Program-made: the position numbers and the translations under genes
Part shown: one piece after another, positions 45,905 through 59,261 of the stretch
Numbering within the stretch: position 1 is the first letter of the stretch
Layout of the letters: every line of letters begins with the position of its first letter
NCBI GenBank assembly: GCA_944474755.1
Contig: OX104115.1
Span: forward strand, 69,788,993 to 69,852,992
Direction: 5' to 3'
From: Limnoperna fortunei
Taxonomy: Eukaryota > Mollusca > Bivalvia > Mytilida > Modiolidae
DNA length: 64,000 nt
Notes under the pieces: model-generated
The model's input: the letters and a program-made list of their open reading frames with translations, nothing else
The model's database searches: none
What the model was told of the DNA's origin: nothing

Positions 45905-47170
45905 TTAGCTCACCTGACCCAAAGGGTCAGTGTGAGCTATTCTCATCACTTGGCGTCCGTCGTCGTGGGCCGTAAACTTTTTACATTTCAATCTTCTTCT
46001 CCACAACCAATTCGCCAATTGGAACCAAACTTGGCAGGAATGTTTATTGTGTGGTTCTTGACAAAGTTTGAGTTTTTGGTGGTGATCAAATATAAAACAT
46101 GGCTACCCAGGGCCATAAATGCGTTCTGATTGTCTGTAATTCAAAAATATTCTTCTCATAAACTGCTTGAGTTTTTTGTGCCGATCCAAAATCCAAGATA
46201 AGATGGCCGCCATCGCAGGACATAGTTTAACATAAGACCCTATGGGAAAAACATATACAAACAACTTCTCGAAAACTGTTCCCACAATGAAGCCAAATAA
46301 TAAGGAAATGAAGGTTGGATAATTATTTTATTATTTTGAATTTTTGGAGCCAATTGCAAATTCAATATGGCTTCCAGGGCCAATTAATGCGTTCTGATTG
46401 GCCTAATTTTAAAATTCTTCTTCTCATAAACCGCATGGCAGATTGATTTGAAATATTGCATAAATATACCTTAGATGGTCCTCTGCAAAGTTTGAGTTTT
46501 TTTGTGCCGATCCAAAATCCAAGACGGCCACCATCGCAGGACATAGTTTAACATAGAACCCTATGGGAAAAACATACAAACAACTTCTTCTTGGAAACTG
46601 TTCCATACAGTGAAGCCTTATTAAATAAGGAAATGAAGGTTGGATAATTATCTTATTATTTGGAGTTTTTCGAGCCAATTGCAAATTCAACATGTCTTCC
46701 AGGGCAACTAATGGGTTCTGATTGGCTGAAATTTCATAAATCTTCTTTTTACAAACCACATAGCAGATTGATTTGAAATATTGCACAAATGTACCTTTGA
46801 TGGTCCTCTACAAAATTTGAGTTTTTGGCGATCCAAAATCCAAGATGGCCACCACCGTGGAACACAGCTTACCATGGGCCCCTATCGGAAAACCATACAG
46901 CTTCTAAGAAACTGTTCCACACTAATGCAGAAGTGAATCTTATGTAGTAATCTTATTATTTTATTTTTTTCCAGCCGATAGGAAATTCCACATGGCTACC
47001 AGAGCTGCAAATGCGTTATGATTTGCTGAAATTTCAAAAAAAAATTTCTCACAAACCGCTTGGCAGAAGGATGTGATATTGTATTGTTCTCTGGCAATTC
47101 TGAGTTTTTTGTTTCCATCCAAAATACATTGCTGCCACCATTGAACATCACTTAACATACTAACCTATTA
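45905..47170. repeat. Diverged ~320-bp tandem repeat (about 4 units) with a terminal hairpin
   Basis: The left edge is a hairpin of TAGCTCACCTGACCC and GGGTCAGTGTGAGCTA (45907-45940). The block GATCCAAAATCCAAGA, (A/G)ATGGCC(G/A)CCA, GGACATAGTTTAACAT, CCCTATGGGAAAAACATA recurs near 46185, 46508 and 46830, with a degraded fourth near 47115. TTCAATATGGCTTCCAGGGC alternates between them. Confidence 0.8.
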
Positions 47171-47823
47171 AAAGACATAAAAACTGCTTATTCTCACAAA
47201 CTATCCTACAAATTGCTGCTGATTGGAAATTCAACATGGCAACATTCATAGAAACAGCATCTTCACATAAACTCTTTAGCATTTAATATCAAAATTTTCA
47301 AGAAAGGTCTTGTCTCTTAACAAACTTGCAAATGTTAATTTGAATGATTAAGTATGACGGTTTCAGAAAAAGCTGTATCTATGTATGTTGCCAACTAAAA
47401 ATTGTAAAATAAATATCCCTGCTTCATTTTCGTATGATTTGATTTTAATGTGTATATCTGTTTCTGTGAAGAAGCCGTCCGTATGTTTCCATCAAAGGAA
47501 ACAACACAATACACAGCTCCCCAGAATCCTCTGCCGTCCAACGCTATTTTTTGTGCGTGGGACGTCAGAGAGCTCTCCATAAGAAAAACAGCGGATTTTG
47601 CGACACAGATCTGGGTCGGCAAATTTCATCGTGTCCAGATGTTAACAAACATTTTCGTCCAGTTAAACTATAAATAATTCGCTTCTTTAGATATTTTTCT
47701 CTATGAATATAATCATCATACCTTCATACCTCCATGATATGCCCGTTAAAAGTTAAAAATAAGAGCTATACACTTCAAGCATGCATAATGTTATATGCAC
47801 TGATGAGATATAATTACTAGTAC

Positions 47824-48035
47824 ATCCGAATTTCGGCGATGAAAGTGTGTCGGTTTAACGGACATTAATTTCGTTGAAACGCGCTATATTTTATTATTTA
47901 GAAGTCATTTGGTTAGAGCAATAAATGCACGATATTTTGAAAGTAATTTAGCCTTGGGTTCATTGCCTACATTGCTGAATGAAGGAAAATCGCCGAAATA
48001 CGAGTATGGACGAAATTCGAGTGTGTGACCATACA
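47824..48035 (+). repeat. Dispersed repeat, copy 2
   Basis: Same family and orientation as 34431-34645; neither copy has visible terminal inverted repeats. Confidence 0.9.
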
Positions 48036-48888
48036 TCTTGAAAAAAAAATTCAAGAAAATGTAAAGGTTTCTTACTTTTAGAGTCTGAACATTAACAAAT
48101 CCATCTTTTTCATGAACAAAGTCCAATAACTCATAGTGAAAAGTCAGAGATTTAACAAACAAGTATGTTAAGACAATAAAGCTAACAGAAAAAAATCTGT
48201 AACGGCATTCTTTAGATACATTGCGACATTGTGGACGACAGACGGAAAGACGGACATTTGTATACCATAATTTGTCCGTCTTAGACTGGCGTATACAAAT
48301 GCTATCCAGATACTTTTCAATTGTGCGGAGAGGTGGTTCGAATGGAAATGGTTTGAAAACATTCAGACCACTTCACCTTAGATACTAAAAACATCTCAGC
48401 AACTCAGGAACATTTGAAGATGAAGAGCAGACTTTCTAAGATGCAAACCAAGATAAAAGATATATAGAGGTTAACAACATACATGCAGGAATAAATGTAA
48501 CACGGTCTGAGTTTTCTCTTTAATTTAAATTATATTTTAATTGCCCCTTTTCGAAAATTTTCAATATAATTTTGATCCCCCACTTTGTATTTTCTAAAAC
48601 ATTTTTGACACCTCCTCTAATTGATTCCCTTAAAGAGATCATGAGCCCCCCCCCCCCCACTTTAGACACTTGGTTCTTAATTTCATCATTTATGTTCGAT
48701 TATGCAAACCTTTGAATTCAAATCAAAATCAGCTAGACTACAAATGATGGCTGGCGTCATTTCCTTTCTTTAGAACACAGATGTAATCGTGTAAAACAAA
48801 GTGTCCCTGTAACACTGTAAGGTGTCGGAAGCGTAAGCACCGATAAAAATATCTGGTCCGTTTATCATCGGTAATTTCAATAACTAAT

Positions 48889-48996
48889 TTTCCTAAAATT
48901 TTACATCCTTACAAGTCAGGGTTTCTGTGCCCACGTGTGTCCACGAAATGTAGACACAGAAACCCTGACTTGTGAGGATGAAAATTTTACGGAAAG
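48889..48996. repeat. Foldback element (108 bp)
   Basis: ATCCTTACAAGTCAGGGTTT with TCTGTG pairs with CACAGA then AACCCTGACTTGTGAGGAT; arms about 42 bp around a loop containing CCACGTGTGTCCACG. Confidence 0.85.
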
Positions 48997-49109
48997 TATC
49001 ATCTTAATATTGTTTTGACCACCCCACATTACGCTGAATGCACCGCATACAGTATGGATTGTACCACAAATATTCAAAACTCTTAATTAAAAAGTATCAC
49101 CCCATATAT

Positions 49110-49346
49110 CAGGGGCGATGCTAGATTAGTTATAATGTAGAATCTCAAAATAGGTGGTGCATGGACTTGCCCCCACTGCGGAACATTTTGAAAACAATGG
49201 TGCAATAGGGTTCATTTTTTAGAGTTCCAAGGTGCTTTATTCCGTACTGGAAATGGACAGTTTATTGAATACAGGGATAGATTGCATTTTTTGTCAATAT
49301 CATGTGGATTCAGCAGCGTACTCTCGTATAGGCAGCTACGCCCCTG
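49110..49346. mobile_element. 237-bp MITE-like element with CAGGGGCG ends
   Basis: CAGGGGCG at 49110-49117 and CGCCCCTG at 49339-49346 in AT-rich flanks. The CAGGGG start resembles hAT-type ends, but I could not see an 8-bp target duplication. Confidence 0.5.
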
Positions 49347-49374
49347 TATATTACCACAAAACACCACAAGTATT

Positions 49375-49600
49375 ACTGTAGCACGGAGGTCTTATTAGAA
49401 GCAGGCGGCACTGCTTACTCATATGGAGCACCTGAGTGCATCTATGGTTTTATTGTGTTCATGTTGCTCACTTTGCATTTTTGGGATTTTAGCTTTTGTT
49501 TCGTTTTGAATATTTTTTTTTCTAAATCTGGATTTGTAATCGTCTCTCACAGACTTTCGGCTCTTCTTGTCCAATCGTTTTTTTTAAATTTGTTTCTAAT
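49375..49600 (+). repeat. Reverse-transcriptase element 3' tail, copy 3
   Basis: TTACTCATATGGAGCACCTG, TGGTTTTATTGTGTTC and CTCACAGACTTTCGGCTCTT align with the tails at 0.85-1.0 and 11.18-11.37 kb. It is followed directly by a LINE reverse transcriptase fragment, so one inserted next to or into the other. Confidence 0.65.
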
Positions 49601-49606
49601 GATAAC

Positions 49607-50730
49607 TGGAGTATTATTTATTGACCTAAGTAAGGCATTCGATACTGTTAACCATAATGTATTATTGAATAAGTTAAAAGCTTTTGGTATTTGTGAGAAT
49701 TCTCTTTTGTGGTTTAAGTCATATCTTTGTAACAGAAAACAATGTGTTGGTTGGAACGGACGGAATATTGTCAAAACCTCTAAACATCACAATTGGTGTT
49801 CCACAAGACTCCATTCTTGGACCTTTATTTTTTATTTTATATGTCAATGACTATATCCTAAATGTTTAAATTATTCACATGCCACAATTTATGCAGATGA
49901 CACGTCACAATAAGTTTCAGATAAATCTGTAGATATCATTGAGTACAAACTTAAAGAAGATCTTATATCTGCTATGGACCGGATGAAAAACAAAAAGCTA
50001 TGAATTTAAAAAAGACTCAATGTATGCTAACTGGTACAAGGCAAATGTTATAAAAATGTAAAAAAAACTGTGTATTGAAGTTAACAATGTAATTATTGAT
50101 GTAGCTAAATTATTGAGAGTTGATATTGATTGTTCTTGGACTTGGTCTTATCATATTGATTGTCGAACAGAAAAGATATCAAAGAAAATTGGAGTTCTAT
50201 AATAGGTAGGTTGAAAAGTTTTATGTCAAGTTTTACATTACTTAAAGTTTATTTATAACTCTGTTATATTTCCACATTTTAATTATTGCTGTACTATTTG
50301 GTCAAGTGCAAAACATGCTGCAAATATTGATAAGATTTTTAAACTTCAGAAAAGAGCAGCATGTATAATTTTGAAGTAGAAATGTGTAATGACTCCATCT
50401 GTTGCGCTTTTTAATACACTCAAATGTGTGCCTATACCTGATTATTTTGTATACAGAACGGCAATTTTAGTTTTTAAATCTTTAAATCAGCTTGTTCCAG
50501 AATATCGTAATTTTTTTAAATATGTACACCAAATATAGCACCAGATCAACGAGACAGAGTAGCCATAATTTATTATATATTCCAAAGTCAAAAACTGAAT
50601 AATATACAAAAAATTATTTGTTATTACAGGAAGTTATTTATGGAATGATTTAGAAGAAAACTTAAAAACATGTACAACTATTGAGTTTAAACAGTTATAT
50701 CTGCAACAGTATTATGGTTAAAGTTAATTA
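49607..50730 (+). pseudogene. LINE reverse transcriptase, frameshifted 3' part
   Basis: Blocks in successive frames follow the order of a non-LTR RT: FIDLSKAFDTVNHNVLLNKL, LWFKSYLCNRKQCV, then after a frameshift near 49760 GVPQDSILGPLFFILYVND, then YADDT near 49895, LKEDLISAMDR, and a C-terminal stretch FNYCCTIWSSAKHAANIDKI and FKLQKRAACII around 50275-50380. Catalytic F/Y-A-D-D is present but stops and frameshifts kill it. Ends near 50860 before ATTATTATATAG. Confidence 0.9.
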
Positions 50731-50899
50731 ATGTCCTTGTTTATGTAATAATTGTTATTTAGTTTATATTGTCAATCTATGTACATAATGCAGTACCATA
50801 TTGTAAACAAGTTTTGATAACAAAATATGCTATCCTGTTGAAATAAAGGAATTTATTATTATATAGACTGCTTTGGCGGAGTTGCCGTAAGTCAGTCAG

Positions 50900-52500
50900 A
50901 AGACTTTATTTAGAATTGGCACATATGTAAGTATAGCATACAACATGTGCTGTATTAGATCTTACAACCGACTAACTACACATCACATATTATTTTACCC
51001 CCCCCCCCCCCCTCTTTTCACTCGTCAGTAAATTCAATATTAATTAAATATTACTTTATCAATTGTACATTCTTATCTGAAATAACGTATGGGGAAGCCT
51101 TGTCTGGAAGTTGGAAAGGGCGGGGGTGCGGAGGGCAACTTCTTTGTCTTACACGCTTGTAACGAACGCCGCATTAATCAAACATACCGGAAGTTTTCTT
51201 TCTGTACCCGCCAAAGGTACCCTTGCATACAAGAATTCAGTCGATAAAATTATGGTTAATTTGCATATCAAAACTTATGAAAAGATGAAAAAGACCTAAA
51301 TGAAATGCATCTATGAGTCATTTTGAGTCCGTGGTCGTTCAACAATTAATCTTCTTATTTGTCACAACTCGGCCACTTGAAATCAAACTTGACCACAATA
51401 TTCATTACCAGTGTCCAACACACAGTTTTTTGTGTGTTTTTATTCTGACATGAAATTCCGAATTGTCGCCATCTCAGGACATAGTTTAAATCCATATGTA
51501 GAAAGTGTTCGAATGCCTTCTTTTGTTCGGATTGAAAATCAGAGATGTCTGGAATTTATTTTAATATAGAAACCTAAGATGAAGATGTGTGAAAGTGCCT
51601 TTTCTCCAGAAAAAAGGGTTAGACAATCACAAAAACTACTAATCACTTCCATTGTATAATGCCTCATTCAGTATAACATGAGAACTTTGTTTAAAGGATC
51701 TAATTTATTTGAGTATTAGAAAGTTGTGTGGCATTGTGGTTTCAGATGATAGGACTGCTAACATTTGTAATCAGAATCAGGGATCCTCGTGGCTTTGTAT
51801 TTATTACATCATAAAATGTGGGAAATCTTTGCAAAGAACCCCTTCGCATTTAATCTTATTTACAATGTACCACTCCACCGGCATAACGGTCGAATTTTGT
51901 TGTCGATTTCCCTGAGTTGTTACAGTTTTAAATTACAACTTATATTTCTATGAATACGAAAACAATGGTAACATATTTTAAATTGCTTTAATACATAAAT
52001 TTTAACATAAATACTTCCAGATTAATTAAATCAAGTAGTAATCATAGCTAAATCTTCCAATGGTCTTAAATGTGTGTTATCATATTCGACCTGTATTATG
52101 TCCTCGGCCATTGCATCGGGCCAATTCAGCTTTCCTTATATGACACTTTCAGTAAACAGATGAGACATTTTTAGAAAATTGTATCTCGGGCTAATACAGC
52201 TACACATAATACAGGTGCAATAATGAAAACCGTTAATAGAAAAAAGAATTTTCTCCTTGATAACTCTGCTTAAATCATATCTATATGCTTACCTAAAAAT
52301 TTATATGAAAACCGTTAACATAAAAAAGGACATTTCTCCTTGATAACTCGGCTTAAATATCTATATGCTGACCTAAATCTTATTTATATGTGGACCTTAA
52401 AATTTATATGAATCTTTTTACTGAGTGGGTTGGTCTTCAAATTGCCCTAGTAATGAAGAGACAGACATGTATTTATTTGTGGGTCTTTAAACCCTTTGCC
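50900..52500. other. Intergenic, no gene recognised
   Basis: Contains a poly-C run near 51000-51012 and a partial duplication ATGAAAACCGTTAA(C/T)A near 52222 and 52305 with TTTCTCCTTGATAACTC(T/G)G. Open frames are short and without homology I can name. Confidence 0.4.
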
Positions 52501-52530
52501 GATGTTAAAACGTTATATCTATATGTCATC

Positions 52531-52587
<57 letters not shown>
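52531..52587. repeat. Compound (TA)n(GA)n microsatellite
   Basis: An alternating TA run changes directly to a GA run of about 14 units. Confidence 0.95.
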
Positions 52588-52589
<2 letters not shown>

Positions 52590-53486
52590 GTCGGAAATTA
52601 ATTCCTGTATTGGTACTGTTTTTCTGTATTGTGTGTGTTTGTGTTTTTTCTATGTAGATGGCTCCTGTTCTGTATTTGCAATGTTTTTCTGATGGACTAT
52701 GTTTTTCTAAGATGTTGTATCTCCAACTCGTGTAAATAAAGGTCCTTCTACCTTTGTGTGAATTTTGTAGTCGTATTTTTCGCGGAAAAAACTTTATCAG
52801 CCAATCGAAACTACGACCGGAAGATGTAAAATACAGGAAGTCAAAAACAAGTATCAGTGAGGAAAAATTTTGTTTACATCCGAATGTCAAGAAAAGCGTA
52901 ATTGTAGGTTATTTTGGTAAGACATGTAGAGTAAAGCAATGTGGCGCAAATATTTTTAAATTTAACTGAGCGAAAATATGCAGGAATTATATATTTTCTT
53001 TGACAATGAGATCATTGTCATGTGTAGACTCCCTCTCTATCACTGTCAGTCTCTATATGTGACATGAATCATTCCCCATTTCATGGATAAATAGTGTCAT
53101 TCAGGTCGAAAATAAGCAAGTATTTTGTCAAAATTTGCATACTTATGAGAAGTTCACATTGTCTTTTCATTTATCGTGTGTATTGCTACTGTATATAACA
53201 CAAGAAATTATTTGCAGTTACGAAAAGAAGGTAATTTCAATCCAAACTATTTGATTTTAACAATATGTCACGTGTAAGACTAAACAATCTAAACCATTTA
53301 AAACTGTATTGTTAACCTGTATGATTTCTTGGGATTGTACTTGCATTCTTGGGCAGATGTATGAAATATTTGTTAAAAGGTGTCTCCCATTTTCTGGTTG
53401 CCAAGTCTGTTTAGCCTGTAAACTTTTCAGTAGACGACTTTCCAATTTACAAAACGCCACCAAGTGTCCACTTCCTGTACTTAAAA

Positions 53487-53508
53487 CTGTGGCTACAGCC
53501 ACAGTTTG
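53487..53508. repeat. Perfect short hairpin
   Basis: AACTGTGGC and GCCACAGTT flank a four-base loop. Confidence 0.75.
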
Positions 53509-54221
53509 TTCTGTTGACAACTTATTTAATGGACAATAACCTTTGATAAATTTTAACGCTTTATGTTAATTACAGGTTTCAAAATCTAATTGAAGATGTT
53601 ATTAAAACCCCATGCTGTGTAAACATGATTGTTAATTAATTAATACACCATTTACCTGATGCTAATCAAAGGTAGAACCCCAGCTGTTTTATAGCTTAAT
53701 TAAACAAGCATTATACCAGTGACATACATGTTCCAATATTCAAACTCTGTTGCCTATGGCTATAGTTACATCTACTAATTAGGTTAATTAGATAATTTAA
53801 TTGGCATAGACGAACAATACAAAAAATGATGCAAAATCTTTATTTCAATATCAGTCTTTTAGTGATGATGTAGTTTTTTTAACTGAAAGTAAAAAGGGAG
53901 ATAAATCATGTAAAACTGGAAATGGGTCATTTCTTTGAATTTGCTGTTATATTGACAGGTCAGAATTTGCAATGCAATTTACAGTCTTCACGCTAAACTT
54001 TTTTGGTCACAGGCCAACTGGGCCTGTACCTACAGAATTTTACAGGCCCTCGAGAAAATTAACAAGCCCAAATTTTTCATGTAAATTTTTAGAAGGTCAA
54101 TACTTAGAAATATTCAATAAAGTTGCAGTTTAAATCAATCAATAATTTTCGGTCATTTATTCTCTTTTAAAATGACATTAGTATTGTCTCTCAGGGAATA
54201 GAACAAGGAGAACTTGCTTTC

Positions 54222-54299
54222 AGGCCAAACAAAAAATTATGTGTGTTTCCGGTTACATAGATTTATAAAATAGGTAGGTAGGTCAATTTTTTTTTTTTT

Positions 54300-54330
<31 letters not shown>

Positions 54331-54681
54331 TTTTGGGAATTGTGTTTGTTAAATTAGTAATTTAATGTTTACCTTTATCTTTTATAACTTTGTAGGTGGA
54401 AAGCTTGTAAGTTTCAAGAATTATCTATAAAGCCTTTAAAAGTATACACTAATAGAGTCATTGAATGAGCTATCAATTTCGTTACAAGCGTTCATATGTT
54501 TACATTTCCCTGCCATGTTGGGGCGGAAGTAATAAAATACAACTAAAACCCAGAACAATACCGGGAGTTTTCCGGTTTGAAGTAACCTCCGTTAAAAACG
54601 CAAAAACAACCTTTAGGGTCGGCTTCAAATAAAAAGGTGTTGTCGGGTAACCGGAAACACACATATTTTTTTATTTGGCCT
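54222..54681. mobile_element. 460-bp element with 35-bp inverted ends and a T/G homopolymer core
   Basis: AGGCCAAACAAAAA...TGTGTGTTTCCGGTTAC (54222-54256) and its inverted copy (54647-54681) match at 33 of 35 positions. The interior has a run of about 22 T followed by about 20 G (54288-54332). No coding capacity. Confidence 0.85.
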
Positions 54682-54689
54682 TATCATGA

Positions 54690-56030
54690 AGTGTTGGTAT
54701 GTGCAATTATATATTTATATGGGTTTATCATCAGCAGTTTAACTTATTAAGTTATTGACAAGTACTACTCAATGAAAGACCCGAACACATGGTTTGATTA
54801 ACTTCTTTTATCTCACATTTCCATAAATATTCAATATTACCATGAAAAAGAATCAACTGCCACAAGACTGTTAAATAAAATAAATGTTTCTTTGTTATAA
54901 GTACATTAGTTATAATTGAGTAACGTAAAGTAGAACTAAGAAGTGGAAAATTGATACATTGTCAAAAACATATATTATATATTTAATGTAAAATGCACTA
55001 CTAAATATTTATACAGATCAAATGAAGGTTTTTGATAGTTATTGCCAAAACCTTGACTGTTTAAATCTTTACAACACTCATTTCAATACCAGCTTCATCG
55101 TTTTTTGCAATCTCCGCCCATTTGTTCGTATCCGCGCTGGAAATTCCCATATTATACTTTTGCTTTGGTATCTGCTCTTATTTTCCCGCAACCCGTTATG
55201 TTGATGGTACAAGTTATATGGGAACCAGCTTTACTAAGACTGGTTACAAAATTTATTGAACTAATGGGACCAGTTTCATTTTACGTATCTATTATGGTTT
55301 TGTTTTTGCAAGAAATTACAATAAGTTAAAATAAATAAATTATACCCATCTCTGGCGGTTTTTATTATCAAAATGAATTAACAGCTTATTTCTTGGCACA
55401 CGCCAGCTGGGCGTCCATAGTTCAGAGTTTTAGAGGGCCAAACTTAATTTTACCAGCCGCGGGCATCAGACTACCGGTTTAATTCGATGACTGAATGCAA
55501 GGGCTGGGGTATACATGTACCAGCATAGGCTTTGGGACCGTTTATTTAGCAAATATTATGGCCATGTCTCCGATATGCATAAAATATAACATTTAAATTC
55601 TCAGTATGTATAATTGAATAAACAGCTCAGAAATTACAAAGCAGGAACATCTTTGACGGGTATAAAAGTATGTCTGCTTTAGGACTGTCGAAACACCAGT
55701 CCACAAAGACTGGTTCTTGTGGTGTTTAGACAAACTGCATTTGTGTTCTTGTCTTTTTGTAGGTTAAAATCTATGCATAAAAATTATCTTTTATAAAACA
55801 AGTGAGTTTTATTAAAATACTTTTGTTAGATTATTGAAATATACAAATTCTGCATCTTTTGGTACATTAAATTACATGTCTGATGCAGATTAATGAGTTT
55901 TCTCCAGCTTCTGACAGTTTTTGGAGGTTATTTTCTCTTGTGACCCAAAATTATAGCAATTTAGCGAATATATTGCATAACATTTGATTTAAACACAAAA
56001 ATTATTTTAAGCTATTAAAAATTTGTCTTC
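54690..56030. other. Intergenic, no gene recognised
   Basis: AT-rich. A block near 55395-55480 (CACACGCCAGCTGGGCGTCC, GGGCCAAACTTAATTTTACC) vaguely resembles 54000-54075 (CACAGGCCAACTGGGCCTGT), perhaps one repeat family. AAACACCA...TGGTGTTT near 55690-55730 forms a weak hairpin. Confidence 0.35.
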
Positions 56031-56039
56031 CTAGCGTTG

Positions 56040-56155
56040 GTCGTTGGTTTTCTCCAGGTACTCTGGCTTCCTCCCCAGGAAAAAACTGGACGCCCATGAT
56101 ATAGCTGAAAAATTGCTGAAATTGGCATTATCAATCGACCAATCAATCAAAATTG
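56040..56155 (+). mobile_element. tRNA-related SINE, 3' fragment
   Basis: GTTTTCTCCAGGTACTCTGG, CTTCCTCCCCAGG, AACTGGACGCCCATGATATA and GCTGAAAAATTGCTGAAA match the 3' body of the main SINE, ending in (CAAT)n-like sequence. Confidence 0.75.
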
Positions 56156-56490
56156 GTCTTTTGCCATGAATTGCTTCTTGCTTAGTTTTAAGAAACTCTT
56201 GTACTACATATTTTCACTATGTATTTTGTTCTTGTTTACATGTATATATAAATGTAAGAAAAAGAACATATCATTGATAAGTAAGTATCCTTATTAGTAC
56301 GTAATTAACTACATGAACAAACTGTTAGTAATGGACTGGTTCTAGTAATTATTTGTCAAATATTGACTGATAATGACATTCCAAAACAATGGGGTGTAAC
56401 TAAAACTAAAGTTGTATATAATTACATTATACACTTACATGCACATCCTTCACTGTACATGTAGATGAGGTTATTTTGGTTGTTGTTTAA

Positions 56491-56883
56491 TTTGGTTTAA
56501 TTTGTTTAATACACCTTAGTGACTAGTGGTATCATTCGGTTTAATTTGTTTAATACACCTCAGTGACTAGTGGTATAATTTAGTTTAATTAGTTTAATAC
56601 ACTTAGTGGCTAGTGGTATAATTTAGTTTAATTAGTTTAATACACCTTAGGGGCTAGTGGTATAATTTAATTGAATTTGTTTAATACACCTTAGTGATTA
56701 GTGGTATAATTTGGTTTAATTTGTTTAATACACCTTAGTGATTAGTGGTATAATTTAATTTAATTTGTTTAATACACCTTAGTGACTAGTAGTATAATTT
56801 AGTTTAATTTGTTTAATACACCTTAGTGACTAGTGGTATAATTTAGTTTAATTTGTTTGATACACCTTAGTGACTAGTGGTAT
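56491..56883. repeat. 44-bp minisatellite, nine copies
   Basis: Unit AGTTTAATTTGTTTAATACA followed by CCTTAGTGACTAGTGGTATAATTT; copies differ by a few substitutions and one-base indels. Confidence 0.95.
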
Positions 56884-56889
56884 ACAAAT

Positions 56890-59250
56890 GTATGATACCC
56901 ATCTATTTTAACTAACTAACCAACTCATATTCTACAGTAATGGAAGCAGGAGGTTTGGCATGCCATAAAACCTGGTTTAAACCACCATTTCTTTTGAAAT
57001 GCCTGTACCAAGGCATGACCATTGCTGTAGTTGGTTTATGTTAGTGTGTCTAACAAGTCATAAAAAAACTATACATTTGTTTGTGATAATTTCACTTCCT
57101 CATAAGAAAACAGAATACACATTCGATTTCATCCAGGCTGTAAATTTAATGTAGAGTTCTGCCTCCTCTTGATTAAAAAAAACTAGTGCTTTTTATTAAG
57201 CAATCAAGGAACTAAAACAAAAAAAAAATCCAGTTTTCTTCTTCATAAAACAATACGAATGTGCCAGAAAGTGGAGTAAATATGTTTTTCTTTTGATCAA
57301 AATGTCTTCTGTGGCAGACCCCTTACCTCCTCTTCAGCACAAGTGAATTAACAGCCCTATTCATACATGTGTTGGGACTGGACATGTACAAAATTGTTCC
57401 ATTGTCACATTATACAAATATTATGTGGATAAGATCTACTAGTAGATCTGGAAACTTGATGCATATAGAATGATGCTTAGTTTGGGACGCAATAAATATC
57501 AAATGTTTACACAACCAACTAGAAAAAAACTGTTTTCAGCTCAATGTTTTTTCATCTATGGATGCTGAGGTGTGGAAATTAAAAGATTGCTTTTTTTACA
57601 AATTTAAAATTACTGAAAAATAGGATAAAATAATTGATCATAAACAAAGACCTGTTTTGTGCAAATAGAAATAATTCCTCCATTGTAATCATTGTCACTT
57701 GGTTTTCCTTATGATTTGCTAAAGAGCCAAAAATTGTATGAACAATCTCTTAGGGCACAATTTTTAATTTGTGAATCTCAAGGGGAGTGGTTAAATAAAG
57801 AATACACAGAATTTTGAATATATTTTTTAATGTATTTGCTTATTATACTAGTACATTCATGGTGCCAAAATTACACATGTTGTGTAGCCCCCAACTTATA
57901 ACATGTACGCACACCAAAGTAAAATAAATGCATTCCTTTTGAGAAAAAATCACTGAAATATCCAGATGCAAATAATCCCCAATTAAAATGTTAACAATTT
58001 AGATGGACATTTGAACTTCGTATTTCCGAATCGGAATTTGGGGATTTTTATTATTTGTATTTGGTAGTAACAGGTTAATCTAAATAACAGCCTACATGTA
58101 CTAATACATTACAACAGATACATAATGTGTTTGTTGAATATATTATGGTTTTATGTCACTTACAGCAGTAATTATACCCCCAGCAAACTTGTTTGAGGGC
58201 ATATAGGAATCAACCTGTCTGTCCGTCTGTCCACATCCCTTGTAAGCGCAACTCCTCCTTAACCGCTTGATGAAATTTAATGAAACTTAAAGAAAGTACA
58301 TTATATGTAGATGTGCATGAAGGATTTTTATTGACCTCAGATATCATAATTGGACTTGAAAGCAAAGCGGGGGGTATCCCTTTGTGAGCGTGCTCACAGT
58401 CCACACTTGTTTTTTCAGTAATACAGAAACTGGAAATCTAGTTTTTTTTTTTGTTAACAAGAAAAGGATGTCCTGAGTGTCTCATTAGTGAAATGAAATT
58501 GAAATATCTTTATAAATTACATACATGTATATTAATTACATTCTGTTTTCTGCATTTAATCTAATATTATGGTATAGAGTTTCATTTTAGAGTCATTTAC
58601 ATGAACTAGTACAATCATATGGCCATGTTAATCGTCCTACAATTATATATTAACCCCTGGTATTGTGGGAAACTATGACAACTTTCAAGTGTTAAAGTGA
58701 TCTGTTAAAGTATGTAAATCTATATACACTTATAGGTCAGGGAACTGAAAGAAATGTAAAAATTAACATGTCACTAAGTTCCTATTTTACTGATCATCAT
58801 GTACTAGATTTGGTCATATTTTAGTTGCATAAAAAAATTAAATGCAAAATGCAAATGATGTACTAGTAGCCATACTGTACACTAGTACATGTATGGACAC
58901 ATGTACATGCGCATGGATGTACCTTTTTTTTTTAATTTGATCTGAAGTTGGGTAAAGTGGTGCAAGAAATACGAGAGAAGTAAGTAAGTTTTCCCCATGT
59001 GCAGTTGACAGCATTGTAAGTTTCATTACTTTTAAAACTACTCATTTTCCATGTCCAGAGATACGTAAAGACAACACCTGACCTTTGGTAGCTTTTAAAT
59101 TCAGTGTAATAGTCAACTAAGTACATGTACATGGCATGTTTAAAATTAAATTCTGTACAGTGTACTTGTACATTTCTAATACTGCCCTTTATGGACAAAT
59201 CAAATTGTGTCAGTGATCTAAGGTCGAATAGCAGTACATGTACTATATAT
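56890..59250. other. Intergenic, no gene recognised
   Basis: AT-rich. From 58177 to 58405 a probable dispersed repeat (CTGTCTGTCCGTCTGTCC, GGGGGGTATCCC, GTGAGCGTGCTCAC) resembles bivalve intergenic repeats I recall. ACATGTAC and TACTAG words become frequent from 58855 onward as the satellite is approached. Confidence 0.4.
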
Positions 59251-59261
59251 ACATGTACTAG

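Noticed and set aside
47395..47677. Overlapping ORFs on both strands near 47.4-47.7 kb
   Set aside because: Both strands are open over the same stretch; neither reading matches a known family.
52754..52969. 71-codon plus ORF
   Set aside because: No recognisable domain, no convincing splice partners.
53309..53539. 76-codon cysteine-rich plus ORF
   Set aside because: Cysteine spacing fits no domain I know, and the opposite strand is equally open.
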